NCBI GenBank assembly: GCA_009760855.2
Contig: WPIO01000041.1
Span: forward strand, 2,048,501-2,112,500
Direction: 5' to 3'
DNA length: 64,000 bases
DNA from: Cristatella mucedo
Taxonomy: Eukaryota; Bryozoa; Phylactolaemata; Cristatellidae
Positions 34,903 to 46,826 of this stretch are shown here, piece by piece; within the stretch, counting starts at the first letter, position 1, and each line of letters begins with the position of its first letter. Made by a program: the position numbers and the translations under genes. The notes beneath the pieces were generated by a model. It saw nothing but the letters and a program-made list of their open reading frames with translations. It was not told where the DNA came from and searched no databases.

Positions 34903-35807
34903 GTGCACATACGTATAGAGATATGGGTATGGCCGGTATAGAGGCGACCGGAAACGCTTGTCGGGGAACCGCGCGCCTAGGTGCGTGCAATTCAAGTTGG
35001 TCGCAAAATCCCAGCGCAATGCAAGCTGCCCGGAAGCTGCTCGCAGCTGTTGCAAGCCCGGTCGCCGGCGTTAGGACACACCCCCAACTTCAGCAAGAAC
35101 GTCGGCGATTGCAAGCTCCTAGCGAGGTCCTACAGCAGCAGCTGAAGAAAGTAGGCGCTAGGCCCCGACCCCCGGGGTGGGAGAGAGGGGGACGGAACGG
35201 GATGAGGGTTCAGCAGCGCCGCCGTGCGGAGCCGCCTCAAACCGAAGACCGGTACCGCGGCAGCCGGCTGACCAGCAAGTCCGTCTGGCGGCAAGAACGG
35301 CAAGAACAAACAAGCAATTAACTTCAGTCTACCTTGCACTAGCATTTAATCAATGCCCCTTTCTTGTACATTGTACAAAATGTCCCAGGGCTATATGCAA
35401 AGGATCGTGTGGCATACGTATCAATGCAGATGCACATCGCCGGGCGGCTCGCGAGACGGAGCCCGGCTCGAAAAGCCTGACTTCCTGGGCGCTGCTTGAA
35501 CGCAACGCCTCCGCCGACTCCGCTAGTCGCTCACTCTCAGTTCGCGATCACGCCGTCGCGTGGTGGCAGGCTCTCCCACGCCGGCCAGCCGGCCGACCGA
35601 CCGTCCGTCCGGCTAGCTGCTCGAGACCGGCGAGCTTGGCCCGAGCGTGGCCCGTGGGACTGGGGCTCGACTCTCGCGCACCCCGCTGGTTGCCGGGGCC
35701 CGCGAGACGGCCGCAGTTTCTCGGGCCCAGCCGAACGAAGGAAGCCTCGCTCCAACCGATGCAGCCGAAGCTGCTGGCCGAAGCTGCCTCCGCTGCCGCT
35801 CGCCCGG
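34901..35807. other. Downstream flank of the Smad gene
   Basis: GC-rich, stop-poor sequence following the MH2 stop codon. It probably holds the 3' UTR. No polyadenylation signal was identified with confidence. The large plus frame at 35177-35905 mirrors coding sequence or GC composition. Confidence 0.35.
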
Positions 35808-36477
35808 TCAACTGTCGGCTGAGTCAACGAGGATTTCGAGCCAGCAAGCGCAGCACGTCACCGACTGCCTCGAGTAGCCGGGACCCCAGCCTTTGGCGAA
35901 GCTGACGTGAATCGAGTGCAAGTCCACTGGTCCGTCCTCGCCGCCGAGGTCGCGCCGTAAGGCGCAGGCAGCCGTGCTCTCGACGCAGTCCGGCTCGTAG
36001 ACCTTGGCGCAGTAGCCCGGCGGCAGCTTGTGCGCCCTCCACGCCCGGCGCCCGGGGCTCAGGAGAGGGCCGCCGCCGCAGCCGCCCAGCAGGCAGGAGC
36101 TGACGAACACTGGCACGTCAGAGCGATTGTACAGCCAGACGCTGCCGCCATGGCGTTTGGCACCTTCGGCTGGTGAGTCGTCGTCGCAGCCGCCGCCGCT
36201 GAGCGGTTCACGGTGCAGCGTAATGCCGAGTCCGATCTTGGCGCGAACGCGCCTCACTCGCTCGCGGCTGCCAGCGGAGGAGGACGCTGCCGCCACCGGC
36301 TCACCCCCATCGTCGTCGGTCCGCTGCTGCTGCTGCTGCAGGGCCTGCAGCGACAGTCCGCCGCTGCCGCCGTGCTCTGGCGTGTCGTGGAAGACGTCGA
36401 CCGTCTCATCGTAGACAGGAAACAGTGGGCCCACGCGGCGCCGCAGCTCCCAGTAGGCGAGCTGGCACCAGCTGCTC
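35808..36477 (-). CDS. Smad6/7: Inhibitory Smad MH2-domain exon
   Basis: The acceptor is probably GGTTTCTCGAG before 36477; the frame then reads SSWCQLAYWELRRRVG, LFPVYDETVDVFHD, RVRRVRAKIGLGITL, VWLYNRSDVPVFVSS, KLPPGYCAKVYE, HSIHVSFAKGWGPGYSRQ and CWLEIL, to TGA at 35808-35810. These are the MH2 strands, the loop-helix region and the L3 loop (FAKGWGPGYSRQ). Two insertions set it apart: a QQQQQ and Ser/Ala-rich segment after the first strands, and a Gly/Asp-rich segment before VWLYN. The frame is open upstream to about 36599, so an acceptor further upstream is possible. Confidence 0.95.
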
Positions 36478-36712
36478 CTCGAGAAACCGTCGGTCGCCGT
36501 GGATGCTGCTGCTGCTTCGAAAAGAGAGGGCAACGGCTGCGCGTCGGCTGCGCGACGGCGCGACGCAGGCAGCACTCGGGCGGCTGGCGGTGGCTCGTGC
36601 AGCTAGTCGCAGCTGCTCGGGTGAGAGGTCGAGCAGCGTAGCGAGTGCGGGAGTGCCACACGACGGTGAGGAGAGGGAGGGGTTCGGTGGGTGATTCGAG
36701 AGAGAGAGAGGG

Positions 36713-36897
<185 letters not shown>

Positions 36898-36947
36898 CTC
36901 GTCGGGCAGGCCGGCGTCAGCAGAGAGCGGATTGATCCAGTGCGTAC

Positions 36948-37067
36948 CTGTGCCTGCCGTCTCGACTCGACGGCGGCCAACGGCGGGCGTCCAGGCGGCG
37001 CACGACAGCGGCGGCAAGCTGACGCAATTGCCGTTGCAGCGCAGGTAGTCGTAGCTGTGCGGATGAC
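36948..37067 (-). CDS. Smad6/7: Proposed inhibitory Smad linker exon
   Basis: The strong acceptor CTCTCATCTCTTTAG lies before 37067 and a GTACGC donor starts at 36947. The exon is 120 nt, so it leaves phase unchanged. If exon 1 ends in phase 2 (donor at 49384) and the MH2 exon begins at 36477, the frame reads SSAQLRLPALQRQLRQLAAA and then a basic Trp/Pro/Ser stretch. All three frames are open, so the frame rests on the neighbouring junctions only. No PPxY motif, the usual Smurf-binding site of the vertebrate linker, is seen in any frame. Confidence 0.45.
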
Positions 37068-38246
37068 CTAAAGAGATGAGAGGTTACGAGCAACGTGCAC
37101 GCACGCAGCAACTTCTGCTGCCGAGCGAGCACAGCGGAGCAGGCCATTGAGGGCAGCGACACTGACGTGGTGGTGGCAGCAGCCACACACGCTGCTGACG
37201 AAGCTCGTGTCCACGACCATACCGTGCATCCACGCTGAGAGAGAGAGAGAGCGGGCGGAGGAGGGATGAGAAAGGGATGATGACCACGATGGGCAGATGA
37301 CCAGAGTTATAACGAGTTATCCATCCCCCATCTCTCTGTGTTCTATCCTGGCCCACGACCTGGAGTAGCCAACAGAGGCGATTTAGAGGCCAGTGGTGCC
37401 ACTAGTGAGGGAGGGCCTGTAATTAACGCTAATATTGTAGGTGCACGAATGGCCCTCAGTGCAGACAGGGTGACACATTCAATTTATGAACGATCTGCAC
37501 ACAGAGGTGATGTCAGTGGACTGTACCGAAGCCCATTGCACACCACCTGAATTTGCACGGCTCAGTTCGTCACGAGATTCGTCGTCAGAGCAGACGACAG
37601 ACAACTCGCCAGCCGTCACGTGCTGCCTTCCGATCCAGTGATTAAAGAAAAGCAAAATGACCAAGGCTCAGATGAACGCTTCACTGAGTACGTCAAGAGA
37701 AAGCTATTCCATTCAGCCATTCAAGGTCGGGTTTGAGGTTTGAGTGGTGGCAGCTGTAGTGAGGGGCCGAAACTTAATAGCAGTCGCCGAGTCCTTGGCT
37801 GCCTTTCTTGACTGGGAGGAAAAAAGCGGCGAAAGTCTCAAGTCGGCCTGAAACCCGGCATGATGAGCAGCAGCGGAAGTTGTAGCAGCACGAGCAGCAG
37901 CAGCATTTGCTACCATCGCCATTGGTTTTGCTCCTGCTGCTGCTGTCGTTGCTAAAGTCTGGTCTTAAGACTTGCAGACATCTAGACATCAGGGGTGCAA
38001 GCAGCTGAAGCTGCCCCGGCTGCTGCTTGCAACCCTACAGACCCTCCAAAGGGTTGCAACCTCTAGAAAGCCGTTTGGCCCCTACGGAGCCCCCCCCCCC
38101 CACCAGTCCAGGCCAGGCAATCGCCAGGCAGCAATTAGTTTTACAGACAATTAAGTGGCAGACATTCGGCAACCTTTTGCCATAGTTATAGTGCAACTGC
38201 TGCTGCTGCTGCTGCCCGCTCAGGAAAAATCCGGCTCGACTGGCGA

Positions 38247-38440
<194 letters not shown>

Positions 38441-38920
38441 ACACGGAGAGAAAGGAGAAGAAAAGAGGGCTACGGGAGCAGCATGCACATGCGTGGCTTG
38501 GCGCCAAGCAGACTGGCTCTGCAAATGGATGTGGTGTGGCACCGCCCAGGAGGCCTGGGGGCAGACTGGTGAAGCCCGTTCTTGTGTCCTGCTGCGAAAT
38601 GAGACCAAGCCACTGCCGCAGGTTGGTGAGCATGCTGGCTACCAAGAGTTTGACCAACTTGGAAACAACTGCTGGATAGGAAAAAGGCTGACAGTGGGGA
38701 CAAGCAGCAGCCGAACAAGGTGAACTGAGCTGGAGAGAGGGAGGAGGGGTTGAGGCGACCGATTCCGAACGCCAAGCAGCAGGCGGCAGATCAGCAGAGC
38801 AGTGCCGAAGCTTGCCACGGCGGTAGCAGCCCTGCTGCTGCTGCTGTCGCTGCAGCAAGAAAGGGAGGAGGCTGGCTGCTGCTGCTGTGGCCCTTGCTTG
38901 CCAGCCCCTTCCGGCCGGCT

Positions 38921-39066
38921 GGACAGCTTGACACACAGTGGTCCTGTAAACCTATGACATTGTTCATTATAGCATTATGGTACACACCCTGTTGACGTGT
39001 GGCTGTGATGTATGCATCTGTCCGGACCTGTAAGACTAACGTCAGTCTATCACCTGCCGGTTTTCT
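38921..39066 (+). repeat. Dispersed repeat R3, copy 2
   Basis: The same unit as at 7475-7616 (GGACAGCTTGACACACAG, CCTGTAAACCTATGACATTG, CTGTCCGGACCTGTAAGAC), again followed by a CT tract. Confidence 0.75.
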
Positions 39067-39180
39067 CTTTCCGTCTCTCTCTCTCTCTCCCTCTCTTTCT
39101 CTTTCTCTTTTTCTCTTTCTCCCTCTCCCTCTCTCCCTCCCTCTCCCTCTCCCTCTCCCTCCCTCTCCCTCTCTCTACTG
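39067..39180. repeat. Imperfect (CT)n and (CCCTCT)n tract
   Basis: Pyrimidine tract directly after R3 copy 2, with CTTTCTC and CCCTCTC variants. Confidence 0.9.
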
Positions 39181-39248
39181 TGAGTGATACGGTTACCAGT
39201 GCAGTTGACTTTCTCTGCTAATAATTCTTTTTGCTTAGTTTATTTAAA

Positions 39249-39400
39249 CTAGCTGAAAGCTTCATTTATATAGCAGCAAATAGCCTCAGCGGTGGCCACA
39301 GCCACTTCAGACGGCAATAAAGGATTGCCAGTGGCAGGACTCGAACTCACGACTCGGGTCACGAAGAGCAAGCACCTTACCCCTGGGTAAAGACTGAGGT
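39249..39400 (-). mobile_element. SINE S1, minus
   Basis: CTTCATTTATATAGCAGC, a body with GGCAATAAAGGATTGCC, a B box near GACTCGAACTC, and a head ending TACCCCTGGGTAAAGAC. Confidence 0.75.
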
Positions 39401-40059
39401 CGACTGACTTTCTCCCCAACAGTTCACCTAAGAAGTCACGGTTAGTCACCCTGGCTAGGCTGCTATTGTCTGCTTACTCCTCTTTTACTTCCCCTTGCTG
39501 AGTTTCGTCGAGCTTCAAGGTCGATTCACTTGCCTCCATTCTCCTAAGATTTAACTTAATGAGCAGGTGTCCTTATAATTCTAGCTAGAGGGAAGTATCT
39601 CAGGAGGGATAAGCCCCCCAACCCCCACCCACCCACCCCAATCTCTTCCTAGCGTTCCTTCAGAGTCATTATAGTAGTTTTTCTACTGAGGTTCTCCTCG
39701 AGAAACCTTTTAAGGTTCTATGTAGCCTGTATGCGTTTAGTACTGTGGCATGTTGAAGATGCAATATAGTCACGTGAATGCGGGTCACGTGACAGAACCG
39801 GAGGCAGCCAGCTCCATCCTTAGTTGCCCTTCGATTTCATTCTCGACCCCACAGCTGAACGAATGTACTGCCGGTAGGTATCATAAGGTATCGAGGGCCG
39901 AATATTTCAGGCACCGCTGCCGACCACAAGTCGACCCCTTCACAGATTTAGCTCACACCGCACTCCCTTTCTGTCAGACCTTAAATAGATCATGCCGTGA
40001 ATAGATCATGCAGTCTGTGAAAATAAAGTGGCACCTCTTCTGGAAGAGCGACCCACCAC
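39401..40059. other. Smad intron, unassigned
   Basis: No repeat or exon recognised. Confidence 0.4.
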
Positions 40060-40104
40060 CGGGGGGGGGGGCCGCGGGGGGGGGGGCGGGGGGGGGGGGG
40101 GGCA
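40060..40104. repeat. Poly-G tract
   Basis: G runs of 10 or more broken only by CCGC and C, so the plus strand is G-quadruplex prone. The run length may be unreliable in assembly. Confidence 0.85.
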
Positions 40105-40494
40105 GTGGGGAGTTGTGGGCACTTTGCTTAGAGCCACACGAGCCAGCAGCTAACCGGCCGAGGGTCAGCCGAGGGTCAAAGCAGGTCAAAGACTTCAAAA
40201 ATTCCGACGGTGCCATCATGCCTGCTCAGCTTCCGAGGATTGGGTAACTCAAATCCTGGAGCATGGTGCCACTGCTGCTGCTGCCACTGCTGCTGCTGCC
40301 AGGGCTTTTCTGTTCGCTGCTGCTGCTGCTGTCGGCAGTCGTCGCCGGACTCCCGCAAAGAGCTGTGACCTCGCAGGCGGCCCTTTGTACGCGATCCTGC
40401 TTCGCCCGGGGCACGGCGCCACTGATCCAATATTTTTGCATCAAGACAAAATCAACGGAATGCCAGTCGGCCGTCTCTCGTAAATCAGGCTCAC

Positions 40495-40539
40495 AGCAGG
40501 CTCACAGGCCTGCCTCTAAGGCAGGCCTGTGAGCCTGCT
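40495..40539. repeat. Perfect 21-bp inverted repeat (3-nt loop)
   Basis: The left arm is 40495-40515, the loop CTA is 40516-40518 and the right arm is 40519-40539. The arms (AGCAGGCTCAC... and its complement) pair without a mismatch. Confidence 0.95.
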
Positions 40540-41989
40540 TCTGCAGTAGCAGCCACAGGCCTGCCCCCTCTACAATCCTCTCCTGTCGCAGCTGCAGGAG
40601 CTGCCGACATGCGAATACCGCTACGGATGTGAACAAATAGCTACAGTAGATGCAGCCCAGCCCAGGGTTAGCTCCCAGCTAGCAGCACACATGGGAGGGG
40701 CACGGCACTCGCAGGTCTTCTGCCTTGGGTGGGTGGGTGGGTGGGTGGGGCAGAGTTGCCGGCCTAGCTCGGGGCTGCACACGGGCAGAACTGTTTTCGA
40801 AGCATCGGCTGCAGCAGCAAGGACAGAGAGGAGGCAGGAGACGAGGCAGGGCTTATTGGCCTGGGGCCGCTATTTACACTGGGGCCCACCACTCACCAAC
40901 CGCGGGCTAATGAGACTGTCGGGCCGCAGCACCAATAAGCCATTTCAAGTTCGTGGCAGGGCCCATTATCCGGCTCTGAATTATTCATGTCAGAACAGGG
41001 GGGGGGCTGGTGGCCAATGCCTTACCGACATGGCGGCCAAGTGGCTCGCTCCCCCCCACTGACAAGTTTTTTTTTAAAAAGGTGACCGCAAGCAGTGCAC
41101 ATCCTGTTTTTCGAAGCAGGGGGTAGTGACCGGCTTCGAGTCCCGAGTCCAGCAAGACAGGCTGCGGCTACCGTCGGAGGGGGAAGATGGGGGGGGGGTA
41201 GCTTGACTCTGATGTTCCAGTCTTGCACTCTCGCGATCTGAAAAAGGCTGCCCAGCGCCTGCCGCCACTCCTCGGCCTGAGGGCACTGCACTCCAGCAGG
41301 AGGACGCCTGCCGGTTGCCGGGGGAGGGACGAGGAGGGAGGAGGGCTGCTAGACCCAACCACCGGTCCCAACATCCGGTTCAGCAGGTTTTTTTGAGGTC
41401 CTAGCCAGCGTCGCCCACGTCGCTGCTAGCGGCTGAGATCGGTCCCTGCTTGAAGCTGCAGAAGGACTTGACTGCCCGACTTAACCGCCGCTGGGCAGGA
41501 GCCGCCGGGGCACGAACGGCTGGTACGACGCTCTAAATCGAACGCAAACCCAACCGACGAGGCTCGGATCTCCATCTGACGGATTGGCTGTGGCTTCGGC
41601 GGCAGCAGCGGCGGCAGGGTGGGGCATGTGTGTGTGTCGGGTGCTACACCAGCCAGCGACCCGTGGAATGAAGCCCGAGCAGCCGCCAACTACCATTTGC
41701 CGGCTTCAGGGGCTCGAGCGCTAGTCCTAGAAACTAGACCCAGAGCCTTGAAAGAAAGCCGTCTGCCCCCTGGGCAATGAACATAAATTAAGCTTTGATG
41801 TCCACCTGCTGCAGGACGGTTCGAGTGAGTAGAGCCCTGTCGCAATCAGCCCGGCGGTTTGATGGCTTTCCGTGGGGGCGTGTGCAAGCCTACTGAAAGG
41901 CTGCCTGGCCACCATCGCTGATCCTTCCTTGCTGTAACCGCAGCTGCTGCTACATCAGTGGCATCTCTTTTTCTCCTCTCTCCCTCCTC
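40540..41989. other. Smad intron, unassigned
   Basis: GC-rich unique sequence with a short GGGT repeat at 40727-40749 and homopolymer G and T runs. No exon or transposon recognised. Confidence 0.4.
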
Positions 41990-41990
41990 A

Positions 41991-42066
<76 letters not shown>

Positions 42067-42110
42067 TCCCCTTTCTCTCTCTCTCTCTCTCTCTCCCGTC
42101 TCTCTCTCAC
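41990..42110. repeat. (CT)n microsatellite
   Basis: CT array with CCCTCTCCCC interruptions. Confidence 0.96.
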
Positions 42111-42891
42111 TAGGCAACATTGTCTGCTGACAGTCAGCTGTGATGGTGAGGCTGCAGTTGCTGGCACATGCCGCGCTGAACTGACGTTCACCGTTATAGA
42201 TTGGGGGCTCACATAGCAGACAGCGATTTGAATTATCCCGGTCAATGGTGATTGCATGGCACTCTGGCAAGCCTTGGCAGGCTTAGGCACGAAGCAGCAT
42301 GAACTACAGCAAAGACAGAACTTGGCACAACGTTGGGAGCTGCATCAGAAGCTGTACGAACAATGAGCTGGCGCCTGCTCGGCCCCAGGACGTCGGCCAC
42401 TATTCAGTTCTCATCGAGTGTCTAACGGATAATGGAGCTTTGCTGCACACTGTCCCCTTGATTGACACGTTAACGGTGACAAGGGCCTTTCTCAAGCCTT
42501 ATCCCTGATTGAGACATTGTTGGCTGAAGAGGCTCTTTCCTGCTGCCTGTACCTGTCTGGCGATCGGGTGCATTGTCGGCAAGAGACACGGGATACTTAT
42601 GGAAGGGAGGGTGGAACCATAAGGACTGGGTATGGTGGTAGCAGCCTGAGCAGAGTGTATGATGGCAGTGGAAGGGGCAGAGCAAATATCGGCCTCTCGT
42701 GCATTCGTTATATCTATGCACGGCAATCGTCAACTGCTTTTGGTCCTGCCACTAAGCAGCATGCCACTTTTACTAGCTCTTCCGCGACATGCATCACCAC
42801 ACTCGCCATACTCCTGTGTCTGCGGGTTCGCAATGGACACGGGTCGGACTAGTGCGCCTAGTATCGACACAAGTCGAATGTATTTATGTAT
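42111..42891. other. Smad intron, unassigned
   Basis: No exon or repeat recognised. The short frames on both strands overlap. Confidence 0.4.
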
Positions 42892-43082
42892 GTATCTCCA
42901 TCTGTAACTCCACAAAGCCATAAAGACTACGTGGATGTTACGCAGGAGAGTTTTGTATAGCGCACTCACAGCCTAAGCGGCTTTCCGTACGCATTCGGTA
43001 GCCAACAGACTTCGTCTCACGCAACAAAGAGAAAGTGGGAAGCATAGCAGAGTCGGGAGAGCAGTTGAGATAGTGAGTAGAG
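42892..43082 (-). mobile_element. LINE B 3' end, minus
   Basis: TGTATCTCCATCTGTAACTC, the tail with TTTTGTATAGCGCACTC, and the last codons (CCTAAGCGGCTTTCCGTAC). Confidence 0.85.
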
Positions 43083-43128
43083 CTGGAAGAGGCATGCATG
43101 CGAGCAACACTCTGCAGCAGAGAGTACG

Positions 43129-43296
43129 ACCGCGATAGCGCCCATGAGGTAAGGTGCTCACTCCTCCAACCGAGGTCGTGGGTTCGAATCCTGCAATGGG
43201 CGATCCATTATTGCCAACTGCAGGTGGTGATATATAGCCATCAAGGCTCTTCTGCAGCAATACAAATGAGGCTGCTAAATCAGGTAATATTTATTA
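43129..43296 (+). mobile_element. SINE S1, plus, with a perfect B box
   Basis: tRNA-like head (GCGATAGCGCCCATGAGG, AAGGTGCTCAC), the perfect B box GGTTCGAATCC at 43181-43191, the body GGCGATCCATTATTGCC, and a tail TACAAATGAGGCTGC. It abuts the LINE B end at 43082. Confidence 0.85.
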
Positions 43297-43688
43297 GGGT
43301 GCTTTTTTAAGTGGCAGCCTCCCATTGGAATTGATGGGAGGTCCATCCGGTCATCGGCTATATGGACTTCACTGGCAACAAATTTCAGGGTCACGTTCGG
43401 ATTTGCAGTGGCAAGAGACGACTTGCACTGAAGCTGGATCGCTGCTAGAGTACGCCACGGGTAGTCACAAGACAGGAGGCCAGCAGCTGAAACTGTCGGC
43501 AGCAGCTGCTGCAGGCAGCTGAAGGCGACCGACTTGCATCCGTCGGTGCCGAAGCCACTGCATTAATGCTAGCGGTCATTGGGCACGGGCTACAACTGGG
43601 GCTACAGCTGCTAGCACTGAAGGTTGAACAAAAAGTTGGAGGCAAATCTGCAGACTCGAAGATCGACTCGAGCCAAGTGAGCTGCTTA
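43297..43688. other. Smad intron, unassigned
   Basis: No feature recognised between two SINEs in opposite orientation. Confidence 0.4.
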
Positions 43689-43851
43689 AAGCTTATCTGA
43701 TTCAAAAGCCTCATCTGTATATAGTGGCACAAGAGCCTTGACGGCTATATCACCACTGCTTGCAGTTGGCAATAAAGGACCGCCCACTGCAAGATTCGAA
43801 CTCACGACCTGGGTCGTGAAGAGCAAGCACCTGAACTCCTGGGCTAAGAGC
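43689..43851 (-). mobile_element. SINE S1, minus
   Basis: TTATCTGATTCAAAAGCC, a body with TTGGCAATAAAGGACCGCCC, a B box at GATTCGAACTC, and a head ending CTGGGCTAAGAG. Confidence 0.82.
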
Positions 43852-45465
43852 TACTTTCAGTGGTGGCATCGATATGGCCAGAGCATCCCGCAGCTAGGAC
43901 GAGGCACGATCAGAAGTCGTATGGGAGGGTTAAGAGGGGTCCGTGTTACGGGGGGGGGGGGGGCAAAAGACCGGTAGTGGTGGCTGCTGGATGCTGGTCT
44001 GCCGACAGCCACAGCAGGCGGCCAAGGTCAAAGTGGGAATTGACCGGTGATGGGAGACTGGGAGATGGGAAATGAAGCAAAGCAAGAGACCGAGAGAGCC
44101 GCTGATGGAGGTGCCTGCTCGCTAGTTGTGGACTTGATATTTGTAGCAGCAGCACCAGCATCACATGCGTGCAGTACTGGAACGGGTGCAGACTATCAGC
44201 CAGATCACTATCGACGGTGGCAGCGGAGACGGAGGCAGCAGCTGCCATCCGGCGACTGCAAGCAGCCGTGCTGAAAGCGAGAGGGCATCAGCCGACTGCC
44301 CTTTCTAATGCAGTTGGCTGCCCACAGGCCCTGCACCACCAGCCCCGGCACAGAAAGAGGTAGAGCACTAATTAAATTTGTTTGGCTCTGCCTGCTGAGT
44401 CCCGGCTGGCCCATGAAAGTAGCCGTGCCTGCAGGGTGGATTGAGCTGGGCCAATGGGGTGCTGGGGGCCAATGGGGTGCTGGGGGAGAGAACAATGGGG
44501 AGCTGAGGAGGACATCTAGTTGGTGGCATCCCCCTGTTGGTTCTGTTTCCCAAGAGGGCTTCCAGCATCCAGCAATGGGTGCTGGTTTGCATGCATCTGC
44601 ATCAGGAATATGAGTGGACAGAGGAAAACAAGACCCAGAGCCAGACCGTAGTGGCCAACAATTGGGCTCTCCCTCTCTTCTTCTCTCCTCTCTCTCCCCT
44701 CCCTCCCCTCCTCCCTCTCTGTCCCTCTCTCTCTTTCCCTTCCCCTCTCTCTCTCTCTCTCTCAATTCATCTGAAGAATCGAGATCTGAATTGAATTCGA
44801 ATTAAAATAAATTGAATTGATATCAATTCAAAATTCAAGAGATTTGAAGAAAAATCTGTGATTCTCTCGAATCAATTCTCAACGATTCATCTGAATGAAT
44901 TCTCTCTTCCAACATCTCGGCGCCAGTTCTCCTACTCTCACCCTTCTACGATTTAAATGGGTAGCGTGTTAATAAGGCTTTGGGGCTGCACCGATTCTGC
45001 TCTCAGAAGATAAAGAAGATGCGGTAGCAGCCCAAATCCCTTTTGGGTACAGCCGGCTCTACTACAGATGAGGGTGGGCAGCTCGGTGGGGACTAGGATG
45101 TACGAGTGGTGCAAGAGAAGCCCCTCTCTGTGTATGAATGAGGCGCCGGCGCCATCTGACAGTCAGCTTCCAAAGACTTCTGCCGCCGTTGCCGCCGCCC
45201 CTGCTGCTGCCTTTGCTAGGAACAGGTTTAATCAGCACGCAGGCTGGCTGGCCCTCCCTGACTCTAACAATGCTGGACAAGCCTAAAGCAAACTGGAAAA
45301 CTGACAGCTAGGTAATCCTCTTAACTGAAGAGCCAGCACTCTCTGGGCACCGCCGACCGATGCATAATTTCTCTGCCTAACCACTGAAAGCAGCACAATG
45401 ATGGTACTCTAGCCACTGGCACCCTCTGATGGTGCTCCAGCCACTGAAAGCTGCCCACCGGTGGC
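43852..45465. other. Smad intron, unassigned
   Basis: An 18-bp tandem duplication near 44452-44487 (GGCCAATGGGGTGCTGGG twice), a pyrimidine tract at 44668-44764 and a short AATTGAATT-rich stretch at 44783-44890. No exon recognised. Confidence 0.45.
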
Positions 45466-45700
45466 TTTTGCTCCTTGCTGCTACATGCTGCTGCATGCTG
45501 CTGCATGCTGCTGCCTGCTGCTGCAGCTGCTGCTTGCTGCTGCATGCTACTGTCTGCTATTGCATGCTGCTGCCTGCTGCTATTGCATGCTGCTGTTGCA
45601 TGCTGCTGCTGCCTGCTGCTGCCTGCTACTGTCTGCTATTGCATGCTGCTGCCTGCTACTGCCTGCTGCTGTTGCATGCTGCTGCTGCCTGCTGAGACAG
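45466..45700. repeat. TGC/CTG-rich minisatellite (TGCTGCATGC type)
   Basis: About 230 bp built from TGC triplets with CATGC, CTATTG and CTACTG variants. The Cys/Leu/Ala-rich plus frames it generates (up to 160 codons) have no other sign of being genes. Confidence 0.85.
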
Positions 45701-46143
45701 GAATGCGACCTACACAGCAAGGGCCTATTGCAGCAGAGTAGCAGCACCATAATGGCCGATGAGGCCCATCAGCCAAGGTATGTGGCAACATTTGTGTTGC
45801 TGCCCAGGCGCCGACGACCACGACACGTCCATCTACCCACATCACTACTCCTGATGCTGTGCCTCACAGCACGCAGCACTGACAGCAACAGAGGAGGATG
45901 GCAGAGGGGCGGTCCCAAGGTACTGTGCCAAGAATTGCTCTGACTTGAGAAAGGCACTGCCACTGTGCTGTGGCGGCAGCAAGCAGGTGGAGCACCAATG
46001 ATACCGATCCTAGCCAATCAGTCTATTCGTGCAAGCTAAAGAGAGGAAAAGTCGGAAGCACCACGAGGCAACACGAAGCACACACCGCCGCCATCCATCG
46101 CTAAAGTCACTGCGGCTGCTACTGCTGCTGCTTCGATGCATAA
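45701..46143. other. Smad intron, unassigned
   Basis: No feature recognised. Confidence 0.4.
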
Positions 46144-46300
46144 GGGCCACGATAGCCGAGGGGGCTCGCCCTTAACGATCGAGGTCAAGTGGGTTCGAAT
46201 CCTGCAGCTGGGCGATCCCTTATTGCCAACTGCAAAAGGTGGTGATAACCGATAAGGCTCCTATGCTGCTATACAAATGAGGCTGTTTAATCAGCTAATG
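46144..46300 (+). mobile_element. SINE S1, plus, best-preserved copy
   Basis: GGCCACGATAGCCGAGGGGG (A-box region), CTCGCCCTTAACGATCGAGG, the B box GGTTCGAATCC at 46192-46202, the body GGCGATCCCTTATTGCC, GATAAGGCTCCTATGC and the tail CTATACAAATGAGGCTG. It is followed by an AT-rich stretch to about 46450. Confidence 0.88.
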
Positions 46301-46771
46301 TTGTAATATATGACACATATACAAATCATATTATGTTATATACATAATATATATATATATATATATATAACAATCTATAAAAATAATAATAACATAATAT
46401 AATTTATTATTATTATATGCTATTATTATTATATTATATTATATACATAATATATGACACGGCTACTGCAGCAGCTGCTGCTGTAGAAGAATTGCTGCTG
46501 CAGCAGCCGAAGTTCCTGATGGCCGCTCGATGGCTGCTCAGTGGCCTTGAGAGAGCATTTGGCAGGTGAGAGCAAAGATGCTGATGCATCGAGATAGTGC
46601 TGCACACTGCTGGACAGCTGAACGTGCAACCGCTATTACTAGTCAAGGTCAGAGGACGTCCTGAGAATGTGAGACCCACTTATGTCACCGATGAATAGAG
46701 TCACCTGCAGCAGCTAAACTGCCCACCCACCTGCAGCCCTCCGGATCACAATGAGCAGACACTGATGTGTA

Positions 46772-46826
46772 ACCTAGAAAGAGATTGAGTTCTCTGAGGG
46801 TGCTTTATCAAGTGTATTACTATTAT
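46772..46826 (+). mobile_element. LINE A 3' tail
   Basis: AACCTAGAAAGAGATTGAG through TTTATCAAGTGTATTAC. Only the last 55 bp remain. Confidence 0.75.

Noticed and set aside
43181-43191. tRNA gene suggested by a perfect B box
   Set aside because: The flanks do not fold as a cloverleaf with an acceptor stem, and the sequence continues into the S1 SINE body. The same holds for 46192-46202.
45429-45943. Cys-rich secreted peptide
   Set aside because: The Cys/Leu/Ala pattern follows a TGC-triplet repeat in more than one frame, with no signal peptide or cysteine framework.
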